From: G965226155 sp965226155
GTDB lineage: Bacteria; Pseudomonadota; Gammaproteobacteria; Eutrophobiales; Eutrophobiaceae
Assembly (NCBI GenBank): GCA_965226155.1
Contig: OZ245331.1
Location: forward strand, 2,170,001-2,234,000
Length of the DNA stretch: 64,000 bases
Reading direction: 5' to 3'
Both the position numbers and the translations under genes were made by a program. Shown piece by piece: positions 53,131 to 62,364 of the stretch (position 1 is its first letter; each line of letters starts with the position of its first letter). The notes under the pieces are model-generated. The model did no database searches. It saw only the letters and a list, made by a program, of their open reading frames with translations, and had not been told where the DNA came from.

Positions 53131-54582
53131 TTAGACTTGTAATATAGTAATTGACGGAGTATTCAACATTGGATCACTGTTAAATCCTCTGATCAAAAGT
53201 ATATGTTGTCCATCTTCAGCCAAATCTAAATCTTTCGCCGTTTTTCTAGCAAGTTCATTTGGATTAGTTTTCCCTACCTCTTCGTCTAGAATTGGTATAA
53301 CACTCCAGAGTAATGCCATTTTCCTACATACTTCAGCGCTCTTAGTAATAGCGACAACGGGTGCAGCAGGTCTGGCTGAACTCATAGTGGCAGCAGATAT
53401 TCCGCTTTTCCCAATGACGACCACAGCATGGGCCATGATTTCTTTTGAAATTTGTGAGGTAGCATCTGCCATGACGTCGCGTATTGGTAAAGGCAAACTC
53501 GTACTATTTATGTTGTAAGTGCCATATGCCCCGATGCTCCACAAGTGAGTTTCTGTTTGCCTAGCGATGCGATCCATCATTTGTACGGATTCGACGGGAT
53601 ATTTTCCGGCTGCTGTTTCAGCAGATAGCATCACTGCATCCGTTCCTAGTGTTACTGCATATGCAATATCTGTTACCTCGGCACGGGTGGGGCGAGCACT
53701 TTCTATCATGGATTCCAGCATCTGTGTAGCAACAATTACAGGTTTGAATTTCGATCTAGCCGCGTCCATTATTTGACTTTGAGCGACAGGAACCTGTTCC
53801 GGCTGCAGTTCTACTCCGAGATCACCGCGAGCAACCATAAGGGCATCTGCTGCATCAACAATTTGATCCAGGTCATCTAGTGCCTCTGGCTTTTCAATTT
53901 TTGCAACAATGGAAGCATTACTTTCTGTTTTTTCGATAATCTTTTTTAGATCCAATATATCCGAAGCGCGTCTCACGAACGATAATGCTAGAAAATCAAC
54001 GCCAAGTTCTAGCGCAAACTCAGCATCAGTAATATCTTTTTCAGTAAGTGAGGGTGCTGAGACGTTTACACCTGGAAGATTGATCCCTTTGTGGTTCGTT
54101 AATACACCACCGTAGACTACATTACATTCGATTTCTGTTTTTTCAACGGACACAACCTTGAGTTCAATTAACCCATCATTGAGAAGTATGCGGTTACCGG
54201 GGACGACATCATTTGCAAGCTCAACGTACTGTGACGGGATAAGTTCTTTATTTCCTTCTACATCACGCGTGGTGACAGTCACTTTTTCCTCAGGTTCGAG
54301 TAAGATTTTACCTTCTGTAAATTTACCAGCTCGGATCTTCGGGCCGCACAAGTCCGCAAGAATAGCGATTGGGAAATTTAACTCTGTAGAAAGTGTCCTG
54401 ATATGGTTATATGTTTTACGGTGAGATTCATGGTCGCCATGCGACATATTAAGCCGGAAAACATTTACACCTGCATTAATTAGGCTTTTGATGCCTGAGG
54501 GATCTGATGATGCCGGCCCTAGCGTAGCAACAATCTTTGTTCTGCGTTTTTTTAGTAAATCAATTTGTGTCACAATTGGCAT
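53131..54582 (-). CDS. pyk: Pyruvate kinase
   Basis: Start at ATG 54582 (MPIVTQIDLLKKRRTKIV) with an AGGAG ribosome site. 483 residues, full length. NMSHGDHESH and the catalytic lysine region VAKIEKPEAL, then MVARGDLGVEL are conserved. Makes pyruvate and ATP from PEP, opposing the PEP carboxykinase at the window end. Confidence 0.95.
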   Translation of the reverse strand: MPIVTQIDLLKKRRTKIVATLGPASSDPSGIKSLINAGVNVFRLNMSHGDHESHRKTYNHIRTLSTELNFPIAILADLCGPKIRAGKFTEGKILLEPEEKVTVTTRDVEGNKELIPSQYVELANDVVPGNRILLNDGLIELKVVSVEKTEIECNVVYGGVLTNHKGINLPGVNVSAPSLTEKDITDAEFALELGVDFLALSFVRRASDILDLKKIIEKTESNASIVAKIEKPEALDDLDQIVDAADALMVARGDLGVELQPEQVPVAQSQIMDAARSKFKPVIVATQMLESMIESARPTRAEVTDIAYAVTLGTDAVMLSAETAAGKYPVESVQMMDRIARQTETHLWSIGAYGTYNINSTSLPLPIRDVMADATSQISKEIMAHAVVVIGKSGISAATMSSARPAAPVVAITKSAEVCRKMALLWSVIPILDEEVGKTNPNELARKTAKDLDLAEDGQHILLIRGFNSDPMLNTPSITILQV

Positions 54583-54654
54583 TATGATCTCCTGCAATAC
54601 ATTCGTTGTGAGTTACATTTCAGTCACAATCTGCTATTAAAGGTATCTTGGCGA

Positions 54655-55971
54655 ATGAATCAATTTAATCTTTTACAAACGAAACGCTTTTTCCCTCTGT
54701 TCCTTACTCAGTTTCTAGGTGCATTAAACGATAATATTTACAAGAATGCATTAGTTATATTTATCGCATTTACAGTTGCAGATGTTCTAAATATTAACAG
54801 CAGTATTCTAGTTATTATTGCCGGTGCTTTGTTTATTTTGCCCTATTTTCTATTCTCGGCAACAGCAGGACAAATTGCGGATAAGTTTGAAAAATCATAT
54901 TTAATCCGGCGTATTAAAGTTGCTGAAATTATTATAATGATTTTTGCTTCAATTGGATTTATTTCCCAAAATGTTTTGGTATTAATGTTTGTGCTATTTC
55001 TAATGGGAACACAATCGACTTTTTTTGGACCTTTAAAATACGGGATTCTTCCTCAACATCTCGACGAGAAGGAATTAACAGGAGGTAATGGATTAGTACA
55101 GATGGGGACCTATCTTGCCATACTCGCAGGTACCATTATCGGTGGCATTCTGATTGCTGAAAAAGAAACTGGAATGTTATATGTTTCCGCAACTGTCATT
55201 CTGATCGCAGTGAGCGGTTGGTATACAAGTCGCGCCATCCCAGTTGCTGAATCATTAAATCCTACTTTGAAGATAGATTGGAACATTGTTAGAGAGACAA
55301 TAAGGGTACTTGTCTATGTTGTCAAAAACAGAGAAATTTTCATTGCCATTATTTCAATTTCCTGGTTTTGGTTTATCGGTGCAACATTTCTCTATCTAGT
55401 TCCCAGTTACACTCGTGATGTCCTCATGGGAAATGAATATATGGCGACATTATTATTAACCGCATTTTCTATCGGTATCGGTAGCGGATCATTATTGTGT
55501 GAAAAATTTTCTCGAGGTCGTGTTGAGCCTGGATTAGTACCAATAGGGGCAATAGGTTTAACCGTCTTTGCAGTGGACCTATTTTTTGTCGGCGTTCCGG
55601 TAGTTGATGATCTAGTTGCAGGACAGTCTATGGGCCCCGGGTTATTCATAGAGAATGCCGGAAACTGGCGTATCCTGGCTGACCTGATTTTCATCGGACT
55701 ATTCGGTGGAATTTATATTGTTCCTCTGTATGCCATGGTTCAAAATCGGTCTAGCCCGGACCACCGTGCACGGGTTATCGCAGCGGTCAACATCCTCGAT
55801 GCCCTGTTTATGGTTATGTCGGCAATATTGGTAACAATGCTTATCAGCATGTCGGTTACTATCCCAGAAATCTTCTTGATCGTTGGCATAATGAATGCCT
55901 TGATTACCGGCACAATATTTTTCATCTTCAGGGAATACATCCAACGGTTTAGACAACTGGTACTTCCCTGA
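54655..55971 (+). CDS. MFS transporter, LplT/lysophospholipid-transporter-like
   Basis: Start at ATG 54655 (MNQFNLLQTKRFFPLFLTQF); upstream codons overlap the divergent pyk leader. 439 residues with about 12 membrane helices. LTQFLGALNDNIYKNALVIF and GPLKYGILPQHLDEKELTGGNG are typical of the LplT/AAS-associated MFS group. No acyltransferase domain is fused, so the substrate is inferred. Confidence 0.85.
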   Translation: MNQFNLLQTKRFFPLFLTQFLGALNDNIYKNALVIFIAFTVADVLNINSSILVIIAGALFILPYFLFSATAGQIADKFEKSYLIRRIKVAEIIIMIFASIGFISQNVLVLMFVLFLMGTQSTFFGPLKYGILPQHLDEKELTGGNGLVQMGTYLAILAGTIIGGILIAEKETGMLYVSATVILIAVSGWYTSRAIPVAESLNPTLKIDWNIVRETIRVLVYVVKNREIFIAIISISWFWFIGATFLYLVPSYTRDVLMGNEYMATLLLTAFSIGIGSGSLLCEKFSRGRVEPGLVPIGAIGLTVFAVDLFFVGVPVVDDLVAGQSMGPGLFIENAGNWRILADLIFIGLFGGIYIVPLYAMVQNRSSPDHRARVIAAVNILDALFMVMSAILVTMLISMSVTIPEIFLIVGIMNALITGTIFFIFREYIQRFRQLVLP

Positions 55972-56065
55972 TCCAGTCCTTACTACGTAGAGTTTCGCTT
56001 ACAGGCGAATCAGTTCAATCTAGAAAAGTTGATGCAAGAATAAAATTAGATTATTTGATTGATAC

Positions 56066-56512
56066 TCAGAAAGGGATGTCATCGTCTACAAAATTCTCAT
56101 CTTGAGATACGGTAGCTGATGGTGGGATGTCATCGGATTTTGTCGGTTTAGATCGGCTGAAATTCTCCCCCGACGACTTGCTTCCTAGCATCTGCATTTC
56201 GTTGCCGACAATCTCAGAGGTATAGCGATCATTACCTTCTTTGTCTTGCCATTTGCGTGTCTGCAGCCGTCCTTCTACATAAATCTGTGAGCCCTTTTTT
56301 AAGTACTCGGCGACTATCTCCGCCAATCTGCCAAAGAATACTATCCGATGCCATTCTGTTTTTTCCTGCAGATCGCCTGATTCCTTGTTTTTCCAAGAAT
56401 CGGTGGTCGCTAAGCTGATATTGCTAACTGCTGCTCCACTGGCTGTGTATCGTACATCAGGATCATTACCCAGATTTCCTATCAAAATGACTTTATTTAC
56501 ACCTCTTGCCAT
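56066..56512 (-). CDS. ssb: Single-stranded DNA-binding protein
   Basis: 148 residues. OB fold at residues 1-110 (VNKVILIGNLGNDPDVRY, TEWHRIVFFGRLAEIVAEYL, YVEGRLQTRKWQDKEG) and the acidic tail with DDDIPF at the end, the site for partner binding. Divergent from uvrA as in many gammaproteobacteria. No LexA box is seen between them. Confidence 0.97.
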   Translation of the reverse strand: MARGVNKVILIGNLGNDPDVRYTASGAAVSNISLATTDSWKNKESGDLQEKTEWHRIVFFGRLAEIVAEYLKKGSQIYVEGRLQTRKWQDKEGNDRYTSEIVGNEMQMLGSKSSGENFSRSKPTKSDDIPPSATVSQDENFVDDDIPF

Positions 56513-56716
56513 ATTTCTGCTCCTTTTTATTGTTGCTCATAAATCCTCTTGTGAGAGGAATATTATGACCCTATGAATCAATCGATTATGTCGTTGTAAA
56601 ATGAAAAACGGCGAAAATCACACATTCATTGCTTCTGTATTACTAAGTTCAGGATGACCAAGTGCGAGTCTTTCTTTATAGTAACAGGTTTACCCAAATT
56701 CAACGAAAAATATCAC

Positions 56717-59593
56717 ATGGATACTATCAATATACGCGGAGCGCGCACCCATAATCTGCAAAATATTGATGTCGATATCCCTCGTGATAAATTGATTGTG
56801 ATTACTGGGTTATCTGGATCAGGCAAGTCGTCTCTGGCATTCGATACGATTTATGCTGAAGGGCAACGCCGGTATGTAGAGTCATTATCCTCTTATGCGA
56901 GACAGTTCCTTTCCATCATGGAGAAGCCTGACGTTGACCACATAGAAGGATTGTCACCAGCTATTTCTATCGAACAAAAATCAACATCCCATAATCCGAG
57001 GTCGACCGTAGGAACGATCACCGAAATTTATGATTACCTAAGGCTGTTATTTGCGAGAGTCGGTATTCCTCGATGTCCTGATCATGGTACCGATCTAGAG
57101 GCACAAACCGTCACTCAGATGGTGGATATGATTTTGGCAAGAACTGAGGAAGAGCGCCTGATGATATTGGCGCCGGTAGTTCAGGAACGAAAAGGTGAAC
57201 ATGTACAGTTATTAGATAAATTACGCAGTGAGGGATTCATTCGTGCCCGGGTCAATGGAAAGATTCAAGAATTAAATCAAGTATCAGACTTGGAATTGCG
57301 TAAAAAACATAATATCGAAATTGTGGTCGACCGTTTCAAAGTCCGCGGAGATATTGGCCTGAGATTGGCGGAATCACTTGAAACCGCGCTCCGCTTATCG
57401 GATGGGACGGTTATTATTTCTGCTATGGATGGTAAGAAGAAAAGTGACGTCGTTTACTCAGCTCGTTTCGCCTGCCCACAGTGTGGCTATAGTTTAAGTG
57501 AACTGGAACCAAGATTATTTTCATTCAATAATCCTTTGGGGGCCTGTTCAAAATGTGATGGGCTAGGGATCATCCAGTTTTTTGATCCAGATAAGGTTGT
57601 CCATAATCCAGATCTGAGTCTCCCGGGTGGTGCTGTGAGGGGATGGGATAGACGTAATGCTTATTATTTCCAACTCATTAAATCTTTGGCGAGTCATTAT
57701 CACTTTAATATTGATACACCATTTAGTGATATCCCAGACAAAATCCAAAAAATCATCCTCTATGGTAGTCGAGATGAAGAGATCTCGTTTAAATATCTGA
57801 CTGGAAAGAAAGGTTATGTTAAACGTAAGCATTCCTTTGAAGGCATTATCCCTAATATGGAAAGGCGGTATCGTGAAACGGAGTCAGTCATGGTCAGGGA
57901 AGAGTTAATGCAATACCAAAACAATAAAAACTGTCCGACCTGTAAAGGTACTCGATTGAACAAATCAGCAAGACACATATTTATCGATAATCTCTCCATC
58001 GTTGATATCACCGCACTCGCGGTAAACCAGTCTCATAAATATTTTCAAAAATTGAAATTAGACGGCAAACGAGGACAGATTGCTGAGAAGATATTGAAAG
58101 AAGTAAAGGAGCGATTGCAATTTCTAGTCAATGTCGGTCTTGAATACTTAACATTGGATAGAAGGGCGGATACTTTGTCTGGGGGCGAAGCGCAACGTAT
58201 TCGCCTAGCTAGCCAGATAGGTGCCGGTCTGATGGGAGTGATGTATGTACTGGATGAACCCTCAATCGGTCTTCATCAACGTGATAATGCGCGGCTACTG
58301 ACCACACTGAAGCATCTGAGAGATATGGGTAATACAGTCATCGTCGTTGAGCATGATGAAGAGGCTATCAAGGCGGCAGATCATGTTATTGATATGGGAT
58401 TGGGCGCCGGTGTGCATGGTGGCAAAGTTGTTACGCATGGGTCTCCAGATCACATCCATTCCCATCCTAAATCTCTGACTGGACAGTATCTGTCAGGACG
58501 CAAACAAATTGATATACCCATGGTACGCAGTCATTACCAGCCTGACCAAATATTGAAATTAACCGGGGTGAGCGGAAATAATCTGAACAATATCAACATC
58601 AGTATACCTGTTGGACTGATGACGTGTATTACCGGGGTATCGGGATCGGGTAAATCGACACTGATAAACGACACACTCTACCGAATTGTTGCCCGTGAAC
58701 TGAATGGCTCGAGTACCAGCCCATCACCGTATCGAAATTTACGTGGATTGGAGTTCTTGGATAAAGTAGTTGATATTAACCAGAGTCCGATTGGCCGGAC
58801 ACCAAGATCAAACCCTGCTACATATACTGGATTGTTTACACCTATCAGAGACCTTTTTGCTGCCACCCAGGAAGCCAGATCACGTGGGTACAAAACCGGC
58901 AGGTTTAGTTTTAATGTTAAGGGTGGTCGTTGTGAGGCCTGTCAGGGCGATGGGTTAATTAAGGTTGAGATGCATTTTCTACCTGATATTTATGTAGTGT
59001 GTGATGTTTGTAAAGGCAAACGTTATAACCGCGAAACACTTGATATTAAGTACAAGGGTGAAAATATCAGTGAGATCCTAGAGATGTCAGTAGAAGAAGC
59101 CCGTGAAATTTTTGATGCTGTACCCGTTATTGCACGAAAATTGCAGACTCTGATGGATGTTGGTTTGTCCTATATCAAGCTTGGACAAAATGCGACAACT
59201 CTATCCGGAGGTGAGGCACAGAGGGTAAAGTTATCACGAGAATTATCCAAGCGTGATACAGGTAAGACCTTATATATACTCGACGAGCCTACTACCGGCT
59301 TGCACTTTCACGATATCAAACAGTTGTTGCATGTGTTGCATCGTTTAAGAGATCACGGTAATACAATTATCGTCATTGAACATAATATGGATGTGATAAA
59401 GACGGCTGACTGGATCATCGACCTTGGTCCAGAAGGGGGAGAAAAAGGTGGGCAAGTCATTGCTTATGGGACACCAGAGGAAATTGCTAAACATAAAAAA
59501 TCCTATACTGGTCAGTTCCTAAATGGTGTTTTAAAAAAATCTGATAACACCAAACCAAAGCGTAAAATTAAAAAAGCAACTGCTAAGACTTAG
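56717..59593 (+). CDS. uvrA: Excinuclease ABC subunit UvrA
   Basis: Start chosen at ATG 56717 (MDTINIRGARTHNLQNI), giving 958 residues. Two ABC modules: Walker A GLSGSGKSSLAFD and GVSGSGKSTLIND, signature LSGGEAQRIRL and LSGGEAQRVKL, zinc fingers CPQCG/CSKCDG and CEACQGDG/CDVCKGKRY. Recognises bulky DNA lesions in nucleotide excision repair. An upstream ATG at 56654 adds residues not found in the family. Confidence 0.97.
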   Translation: MDTINIRGARTHNLQNIDVDIPRDKLIVITGLSGSGKSSLAFDTIYAEGQRRYVESLSSYARQFLSIMEKPDVDHIEGLSPAISIEQKSTSHNPRSTVGTITEIYDYLRLLFARVGIPRCPDHGTDLEAQTVTQMVDMILARTEEERLMILAPVVQERKGEHVQLLDKLRSEGFIRARVNGKIQELNQVSDLELRKKHNIEIVVDRFKVRGDIGLRLAESLETALRLSDGTVIISAMDGKKKSDVVYSARFACPQCGYSLSELEPRLFSFNNPLGACSKCDGLGIIQFFDPDKVVHNPDLSLPGGAVRGWDRRNAYYFQLIKSLASHYHFNIDTPFSDIPDKIQKIILYGSRDEEISFKYLTGKKGYVKRKHSFEGIIPNMERRYRETESVMVREELMQYQNNKNCPTCKGTRLNKSARHIFIDNLSIVDITALAVNQSHKYFQKLKLDGKRGQIAEKILKEVKERLQFLVNVGLEYLTLDRRADTLSGGEAQRIRLASQIGAGLMGVMYVLDEPSIGLHQRDNARLLTTLKHLRDMGNTVIVVEHDEEAIKAADHVIDMGLGAGVHGGKVVTHGSPDHIHSHPKSLTGQYLSGRKQIDIPMVRSHYQPDQILKLTGVSGNNLNNINISIPVGLMTCITGVSGSGKSTLINDTLYRIVARELNGSSTSPSPYRNLRGLEFLDKVVDINQSPIGRTPRSNPATYTGLFTPIRDLFAATQEARSRGYKTGRFSFNVKGGRCEACQGDGLIKVEMHFLPDIYVVCDVCKGKRYNRETLDIKYKGENISEILEMSVEEAREIFDAVPVIARKLQTLMDVGLSYIKLGQNATTLSGGEAQRVKLSRELSKRDTGKTLYILDEPTTGLHFHDIKQLLHVLHRLRDHGNTIIVIEHNMDVIKTADWIIDLGPEGGEKGGQVIAYGTPEEIAKHKKSYTGQFLNGVLKKSDNTKPKRKIKKATAKT

Positions 59594-59728
59594 TCTTAAC
59601 ATTAAGATGGTGTAATCCAATAGCAGTGATACTCTATACCTGCAGAATTAATTCATATACGCTACTAACTACTTTAAACAAACATCTGCCACTGATAACA
59701 ATATTAAAGAAAGGAGTAAACTGATTTT

Positions 59729-60664
59729 ATGACTGCACTGATATGCGGATCGTTTGCATACGATAATATAATGGTATTTCCGGATCGATTCAAAAACCAT
59801 ATCCTTCCGGAAAAAGTCCACGTCCTAAACGTCTCATTTATGGTTCCTGAAATGCGTCGGGAATTTGGAGGATGCGCCGGCAATATTGTCTACAATCTTG
59901 AACTACTGGGAGGGCATGGAATTTCTATGGGGACAGTAGGCAAGGATTTTGATCAGTATGCTGAGTGGATGGATAAAAATAATATATGTCGCAAGCATAT
60001 CAAGGTAATAGACGATGTTTTTACCGGCCAGGCATTCATCACTACTGACCTGGATGATAACCAAATAACGGCATTTCACCCAGGAGCAATGGCTTATTCA
60101 CACCATAATAAAGTTTCTGATGCTGAAGGAATTTCTATTGGAATTATTTCGCCTGATGGCAAGGATGGCATGATAGAACATGCAACCCAATTCCAAGGAT
60201 TAGGGATACCGTTTATTTTTGATCCTGGTCAGGGAATACCAATGTTTAATGGTGATGAACTAAAAATTTTTATCGAACAGGCATCTTGGATTACTGTTAA
60301 CGATTATGAATGGCAAATGATGCAAAAACAGACGGGAATTTCACCGCATGAAGCAACTGAGATGGTTAAGGCGCTGATCATAACTCGAGGGTCCGAAGGC
60401 TCTGTAATCTATACTCAGCAAAAGCGTTTTGAAATCTCTGCGGCCGCGGTGAATGAGATAAGAGATCCCACTGGATGCGGTGACGCCTACCGGGCCGGTC
60501 TGATTTATGGGCTAATGAATGACATGGACTGGGAAACAACAGGTCGAATTGCTTCACTGATGGGGACAATAAAAATAGAATGTAACGGTACCCAGAACCA
60601 TACGATCGATCGAGATAATTTCAAAGATCGATTCAAGGATACTTTTGGATATACGCTAGAATAA
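59729..60664 (+). CDS. PfkB-family carbohydrate/adenosine kinase
   Basis: 311 residues. RREFGGCAGNIVYNLELLGG near the N-terminus and the C-terminal DPTGCGDAYRAGLIYGL (catalytic Asp in GCGD) place it in the PfkB/ribokinase group. It lies in front of pgi and resembles the putative adenosine kinases of other proteobacteria; the substrate is not decided. GGAG lies ahead of the ATG. Confidence 0.85.
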   Translation: MTALICGSFAYDNIMVFPDRFKNHILPEKVHVLNVSFMVPEMRREFGGCAGNIVYNLELLGGHGISMGTVGKDFDQYAEWMDKNNICRKHIKVIDDVFTGQAFITTDLDDNQITAFHPGAMAYSHHNKVSDAEGISIGIISPDGKDGMIEHATQFQGLGIPFIFDPGQGIPMFNGDELKIFIEQASWITVNDYEWQMMQKQTGISPHEATEMVKALIITRGSEGSVIYTQQKRFEISAAAVNEIRDPTGCGDAYRAGLIYGLMNDMDWETTGRIASLMGTIKIECNGTQNHTIDRDNFKDRFKDTFGYTLE

Positions 60665-60709
60665 TTTAGGGTTACTTTTATATATAATTGTCTGTAGGCC
60701 AATCTAGCC

Positions 60710-62344
60710 ATGAATAATAGCTTTAAACCAACAAATGATGATGTCTGGTCGAAGCTAGCAAAGCATAAATCGTCTCTGCAAAAAACAACGTTAGTAGATC
60801 TATTCAATAGTGACTCAGAACGGTTTGTTAGCATGCATAGTAATGCTGCAGGACTGACTCTTGATTATTCTAAAAATCATGTGACGGAACAAACCCTGCA
60901 ATTGTTAACAGATGCTGTCGTATCTGAAAAATTACAGGAGAAGGCAGGGAAGATGTTTTCGGGGGAACGTTGCAATACAACAGAGGACAGAGAAGTATTG
61001 CATTTAGCATTGAGAGATTTCAATGGCCGTTCACCCTACCAAGATGAAATTGAGAAAATGTTTGACAGGATGTCGGGGATAGTTAAATCGATTCATAGTG
61101 GTAGTTGGACTAGCGCAAGCGGAAAGGTCATTACCGATATTGTTAATATTGGTATTGGCGGGTCACACCTTGGACCGATGATGGCGACTGCAGCGCTTGC
61201 TTCGAGCAAGAAAAATAATGTTAATTGTCATTTTGTCTCCAATATAGACAGTGTTGATTTACGTTCAACACTCTCTAAGCTGTCGCCAGAGACGACATTG
61301 TTCATCAGTGCTTCTAAATCTTTTACGACACTTGAAACATTGCATAATGCAACTATCGCAAGACATTGGGTAGCCGGGGTGATAGAGAATCCTCAGGATA
61401 TCTCGCGGCATTTTATTGTCATTACATCCAAAGTAGACAAAGCAGTCGAATTCGGCATTTCAGCCGACAATATTTTGCCCATGTGGGATTGGGTAGGCGG
61501 ACGCTACTCACTCTGGTCGGCTATCGGATTATCAATCGCATTGAGTATCGGGATGGATAGTTTTATCCGGCTTCGTAAAGGGGCAGCTGATATGGATCAA
61601 CATTTTCATACTGCACCAACACGGCAAAATTTACCCGTATTACTGGGTATGCTGGGGATCTGGTACATCAATTATTGGGAAGCAAAGACTCATGCCGTCC
61701 TACCTTACAGTCACCATCTCCGTTACTTGCCGGAATTTTTGCAGCAACTGGAGATGGAAAGTAATGGTAAATCAACCCGGATTGACAACCGGGCTGTGGA
61801 TTATCAAACCTCACCCGTAATTTGGGGGACAGTTGAGACCAACGGCCATCATTCCTACCACCAGATGTTGCATCAAGGAACTCAGTTGATACCAGTAGAT
61901 TTTATTCTCAGCTTAAATGGCGATGACAAAAACGATACACAGCATCCGTATCTCGTGGCAAATTGCCTTGCTCAGTCCAATACGCTAATGGTTGGCAGGG
62001 AGTATGAGACGACGAGACAAGAGGGTATAGCATCAGGATTGTCGGAAGCCCAGGCGGAGAATAGAGCGAGACATCGGCAGATGTCTGGCAATCGACCGAG
62101 TACGACCATCGTCATGGACCGGCTGACACCAGAGACACTGGGGGCCCTAATAGCCTTGTATGAACATAAGGTATATGTACAGAGTGTAATCTGGCAAATC
62201 AATGCCTTCGATCAATTCGGTGTTGAATACGGAAAAGTAATCGGCAATAGGATTTATCACCGGTTAATCGATAACGAGGTGGTTGAAACCTTCGACAGTT
62301 CAACAGAAGGATTGATTAAGCTTTACAAAGAATCAGACAGCTAA
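60710..62344 (+). CDS. pgi: Glucose-6-phosphate isomerase
   Basis: 544 residues, standard. Signature VNIGIGGSHLGPMMAT, PMWDWVGGRYSLWSAIGLS and the C-terminal NAFDQFGVEYGK, which includes the catalytic lysine region. Interconverts glucose-6- and fructose-6-phosphate. ATG at 60710, after a 45-base gap to the kinase gene. Confidence 0.97.
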   Translation: MNNSFKPTNDDVWSKLAKHKSSLQKTTLVDLFNSDSERFVSMHSNAAGLTLDYSKNHVTEQTLQLLTDAVVSEKLQEKAGKMFSGERCNTTEDREVLHLALRDFNGRSPYQDEIEKMFDRMSGIVKSIHSGSWTSASGKVITDIVNIGIGGSHLGPMMATAALASSKKNNVNCHFVSNIDSVDLRSTLSKLSPETTLFISASKSFTTLETLHNATIARHWVAGVIENPQDISRHFIVITSKVDKAVEFGISADNILPMWDWVGGRYSLWSAIGLSIALSIGMDSFIRLRKGAADMDQHFHTAPTRQNLPVLLGMLGIWYINYWEAKTHAVLPYSHHLRYLPEFLQQLEMESNGKSTRIDNRAVDYQTSPVIWGTVETNGHHSYHQMLHQGTQLIPVDFILSLNGDDKNDTQHPYLVANCLAQSNTLMVGREYETTRQEGIASGLSEAQAENRARHRQMSGNRPSTTIVMDRLTPETLGALIALYEHKVYVQSVIWQINAFDQFGVEYGKVIGNRIYHRLIDNEVVETFDSSTEGLIKLYKESDS

Positions 62345-62364
62345 GTTCTTTGTGACATACGTAA

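Noticed and set aside
56513..56716. LexA operator between ssb and uvrA
   Set aside because: No CTGT-N8-ACAG was found in the gap.
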